From Candidatus Nitrosopumilus sp. (lineage in GTDB: Archaea; Thermoproteota; Nitrososphaeria; Nitrososphaerales; Nitrosopumilaceae), in assembly GCA_029863665.1 (NCBI GenBank), contig JAOTUX010000051.1, positions 1-7,088 on the forward strand: DNA of 7,088 bases, given 5' to 3'. Below are positions 5,178 to 7,088 of this stretch, one piece after another. How positions within the stretch are numbered: the stretch's first letter is position 1; the number at the start of each line of letters is the position of its first letter. A program made the position numbers and the translations under genes. Under the pieces are notes generated by a model that saw nothing but the letters and a program-made list of their open reading frames with translations, was not told where the DNA came from and did no database searches.

Positions 5178-5567
5178 TTATAATCCTCCGCCAGAAATCT
5201 CAGAGAGTTCTATCTCATAACCACTAGGGTCCACGATATAGACTGATTTTGATTGCTCCCAGTCAACCACCCCTCCATATAATATCTTGACTCCCAGAAT
5301 ACGACATTTATCCACCACCTCATTAAAATTTGAAATGTGAAATCCAAAATGGGCAATCCCACCTTCTGGTATCATACCAGGTACTTCATACAAACAAAGC
5401 TTGATAGAATCATTTCCAATTATTTTTGATGGGACGTCAGTATTGTTTGGGTTTTCTTCTTGTTTTATCTCAAAGTCAAAGAGATTGTGGTAAAACTGGA
5501 CGGACTGGTCCAAATTCTTGACTCTCATGTTTACATGATCAATCGAGGTGGCATGTAGGGCAGTCAT
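5178..5567 (-). CDS. VOC-superfamily (glyoxalase/bleomycin-resistance fold) protein
   Basis: 129 residues from the ATG at 5567, one VOC module of two beta-alpha-beta-beta-beta units. The signature SIDHVNMRVKNLDQSVQFY near the start matches the family's 'HxxxxVxDLxxSxxFY' opening, and IAHFGFHI and DPSGYEIELSE match the second unit. His11, His73 and Glu120 occupy the usual metal-ligand positions. The family includes glyoxalase I, methylmalonyl-CoA epimerase, dioxygenases and antibiotic-binding proteins, and nothing here identifies the substrate. Upstream in-frame ATGs at 5609 and 5645 would add 14 or 26 residues with no family match, and the longest would start inside repeat copy B. I prefer 5567 because the domain begins right after it. 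An AT-rich AAATACAAAA (minus strand, near 5595-5604) could be its TATA box. It stands alone on this strand, cytosolic. Confidence 0.8.
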   Translation of the reverse strand: MTALHATSIDHVNMRVKNLDQSVQFYHNLFDFEIKQEENPNNTDVPSKIIGNDSIKLCLYEVPGMIPEGGIAHFGFHISNFNEVVDKCRILGVKILYGGVVDWEQSKSVYIVDPSGYEIELSEISGGGL

Positions 5568-5642
5568 ACTTGATTGGTGTATCTCATCGAGTTTTTTGTA
5601 TTTGTTCATTTGTAAGAGTTTTTTTGCAGGTACATGTGTGTA

Positions 5643-5846
5643 CAAGTTGGTAATACTGGTATCTTATGATACCTTTAGTAAAATAATTATTTTATCAAAA
5701 TCTCAAAATCAACAGCATTACATCACACCTAATTTTAGGGATTTTATGTGGTGTGTTACTTTTTAGGCGTGAAATTGGCCACAATATCACAGTGGACATT
5801 ACAAAAAATGGTCAAATCTAGGCGTGAAATTATCACACAAATTTCT
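5643..5846 (+). repeat. Unrecognised non-coding element, copy B
   Basis: Copy B repeats the layout of copy A. The 36-bp core (5643-5678) contains a perfect GGTATC-TTAT-GATACC hairpin at 5658-5673. A CACACC/GGTGTG inverted repeat lies at 5724-5755, and two AGGCGTGAAAT motifs lie at 5765 and 5820, again exactly 55 bp apart. The core-to-first-motif distance is 122 bp here and 124 bp in copy A. It sits between the 5' end of the VOC gene and the 3' end of the recombinase gene, so it could carry the VOC gene's control region. Boundaries are approximate. Confidence 0.65.
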
Positions 5847-5939
5847 TGTTAATTTTCTGAGATTGAGGTATTATTGGCTTTCCGTGAACGTAGTTTGGAT
5901 AGTTTTAGGGACGTGTCTTAACTTCGGTGGTAGGTGCAT
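5847..5939. other. Short spacer before the recombinase stop
   Basis: About 90 bases between repeat copy B and the end of the recombinase gene. I see no gene, promoter or clear terminator here. Confidence 0.4.
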
Positions 5940-7088
5940 CTAATTTTGGCCCGCATCTCGCATCCTTGCCCTCGATAGAGAAAATATCTTTGAGAATTCT
6001 CTCTTCCAGTTATCATCTCTACTTTTCATGGTGTCTTGGAATTTTTTTAGAGATTTCTCAAGGGTTTCTATCTTTTCATTTTGTAAATCGATTTGCTGGT
6101 GGTTTTTCTCATCGAGTTCTATGCTTGCCTTCAAATCCAAAGGCTTGGCACATTTTGAGCAGATGTCCGAATCATGTGGGTTAAACATGTCACAAAATTG
6201 GCACTTAATTGGAGCATCAGGTTTTGCATCGTTCTTCTTTGTAATGCCGTAATGCTCAAAGATTGCATTCTCTACATCAGAGTTTACCAAATGGACGTAT
6301 CGAGCAGGCATTTTGCTGGACGCTGTCCATCCGTGTCTCTTTCTCATTTGGGCCTCTGTCATGAAGTTTGCAGTCTTTGTTGCCTCTGAATGTCTGAATA
6401 AATTCAAGTATACTTTTTTTGTCATTTTGGCATTGTTAACTCGTCTTTGAAGCATTGCCCTGGTTGCATAGTATGTCATTGGCTTTCCATAGTCATCAGG
6501 ATCAATCAGTATCCACAATGGAGCATCAGGTTCATTCTTGAATGGATGATTTCTCAAATATGCCAAGAGGTTTGGAACAGAACGAATCAATCTAACTGGC
6601 CTGGCATATGTTTTGCCAATTACGTTAATGAGGGCACCATGTTCATCGATTTTTACATCCTTGATTCGAAGGGATAGTGTCTCGCCGGGTCTAGTCCCTG
6701 CCTCTGTATGAACATCAATAAATGCTCGGTCCCTTTCATTTTCGCCACATGCCCTGAGAAGTTTATCCAAATCATCATCATCCAGTAAATCCTCACGAGC
6801 TATCTTGTCTTTGACGGTTCTTAGGGTAATTCCCTGAATTTCATATGGATCAATCTCATATGGTTTCTTTATCCTGTCTCCAGTCTTTACCCATCTGTAA
6901 AATATTCGCAAGATTTTTTTCATGTCATAGCTTGTATTGGATTCCTGTCCTTTCTCATCAGAATATGTATCCATTATTTTGAAAACTACATCATCAATGT
7001 CAGCCCTAAGAACATCTTTCCAGTCCTTGTTGATCATTCGAGTTATGGTAATGATACTAGAGAGATGCTTAGCCCTAGTTGCCTTTGC
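5940..7088 (-). CDS. Archaeal Xer-like tyrosine recombinase with zinc ribbon, N-terminus outside window
   Basis: The frame stays open to the window edge, giving 382 visible residues. The ATG at 7037 is internal, because the upstream codons (KHLSSIITITR) continue the core-binding helices. Numbering from that Met: core-binding (SAM-like) domain up to about 60, with MKKILRIFYRWV; catalytic domain about 80-265. Catalytic positions are R116 (AGTRPGE), K142 (GKTYARPVRL), R215 (NLFRHSEAT), W237 in the H/W position (HGWTASSK) and nucleophile Y247 (ARYVHL). The box II histidine of the usual HxxR is Asn212 (N-L-F-R). A zinc ribbon follows (C279, C282, C293, C296), then a coiled coil (about 308-348). 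It cuts and rejoins DNA at specific sites, as in integration or chromosome-dimer resolution. The zinc ribbon and coil may add DNA binding and oligomerisation (inference). Adjacent repeats could be related, but no att site is proven. Confidence 0.9.
   Translation of the reverse strand, partial: AKATRAKHLSSIITITRMINKDWKDVLRADIDDVVFKIMDTYSDEKGQESNTSYDMKKILRIFYRWVKTGDRIKKPYEIDPYEIQGITLRTVKDKIAREDLLDDDDLDKLLRACGENERDRAFIDVHTEAGTRPGETLSLRIKDVKIDEHGALINVIGKTYARPVRLIRSVPNLLAYLRNHPFKNEPDAPLWILIDPDDYGKPMTYYATRAMLQRRVNNAKMTKKVYLNLFRHSEATKTANFMTEAQMRKRHGWTASSKMPARYVHLVNSDVENAIFEHYGITKKNDAKPDAPIKCQFCDMFNPHDSDICSKCAKPLDLKASIELDEKNHQQIDLQNEKIETLEKSLKKFQDTMKSRDDNWKREFSKIFSLSRARMRDAGQN

Noticed and set aside
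4565..5846. Integron-like cassette array with the repeats as attC sites
   Set aside because: The repeats lack paired attC R-boxes with the GTTRRRY pattern, and the nearby recombinase shows no IntI-specific insertion, instead having a zinc ribbon and coiled coil. Two copies around one gene are not enough.
5927..6677. Several plus-strand open frames opposite the recombinase
   Set aside because: They are antisense to a clearly coding, domain-rich frame and show low-complexity or incoherent peptides.
6985..7037. ATG at 7037 as the recombinase start
   Set aside because: The frame continues open for 17 more codons to the window edge, and those codons (KHLSSIITITR) fit the core-binding helices of the family, so the true start lies outside.

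Overview
The window looks like part of an AT-rich archaeal genome, most likely a Nitrososphaerota (Thaumarchaeota) ammonia-oxidiser lineage such as Nitrosopumilus or its relatives. I infer this from three things: TATA boxes placed about 25 bp before leaderless or near-leaderless ATGs, GGTG-type ribosome binding sites inside an operon, and the protein types (a lone C2H2 finger protein, a CDC48-N-like barrel, an archaeal Xer-like tyrosine recombinase with a zinc ribbon). No rRNA, tRNA or named metabolic gene is present to fix the taxon.

Layout. Positions 54-967 hold a small C2H2 finger protein followed 11 bases later by a three-helix membrane protein. Positions 1070-2278 hold a leaderless gene for a 402-residue protein joining a CDC48-N-like double barrel to a C-terminal beta-sandwich with no ATPase module. 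Positions 2514-4318 hold the most striking unit. A leaderless small HTH gene on the minus strand faces a four-gene plus-strand operon encoding three more small coiled-coil/HTH proteins and a TIGR02391/Ymh-type protein with a HEPN-like R-x4-H motif. A near-perfect palindrome lies between the two divergent promoters.

Positions 4319-5177 and 5646-5939 are largely non-coding. They carry two diverged, same-direction copies of an unrecognised element of about 210 bp. Each copy has a 36-bp core, an inverted repeat built on CACACC/GGTGTG, and a pair of 11-bp motifs exactly 55 bp apart. Between the copies lie a perfect 15-bp x 8 minisatellite and a VOC (glyoxalase-fold) gene on the minus strand. The window ends inside a minus-strand tyrosine recombinase whose frame stays open to base 7088, so its N-terminus is outside.

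How the genes may work together. The HTH/Ymh operon reads as one regulated cassette, in which several small DNA- or RNA-binding proteins could sense for, or restrain, a HEPN-like effector; this is inference from gene order and family. The recombinase, duplicated element and minisatellite suggest an accessory, rearrangement-prone region, but no attachment-site pair could be proven.
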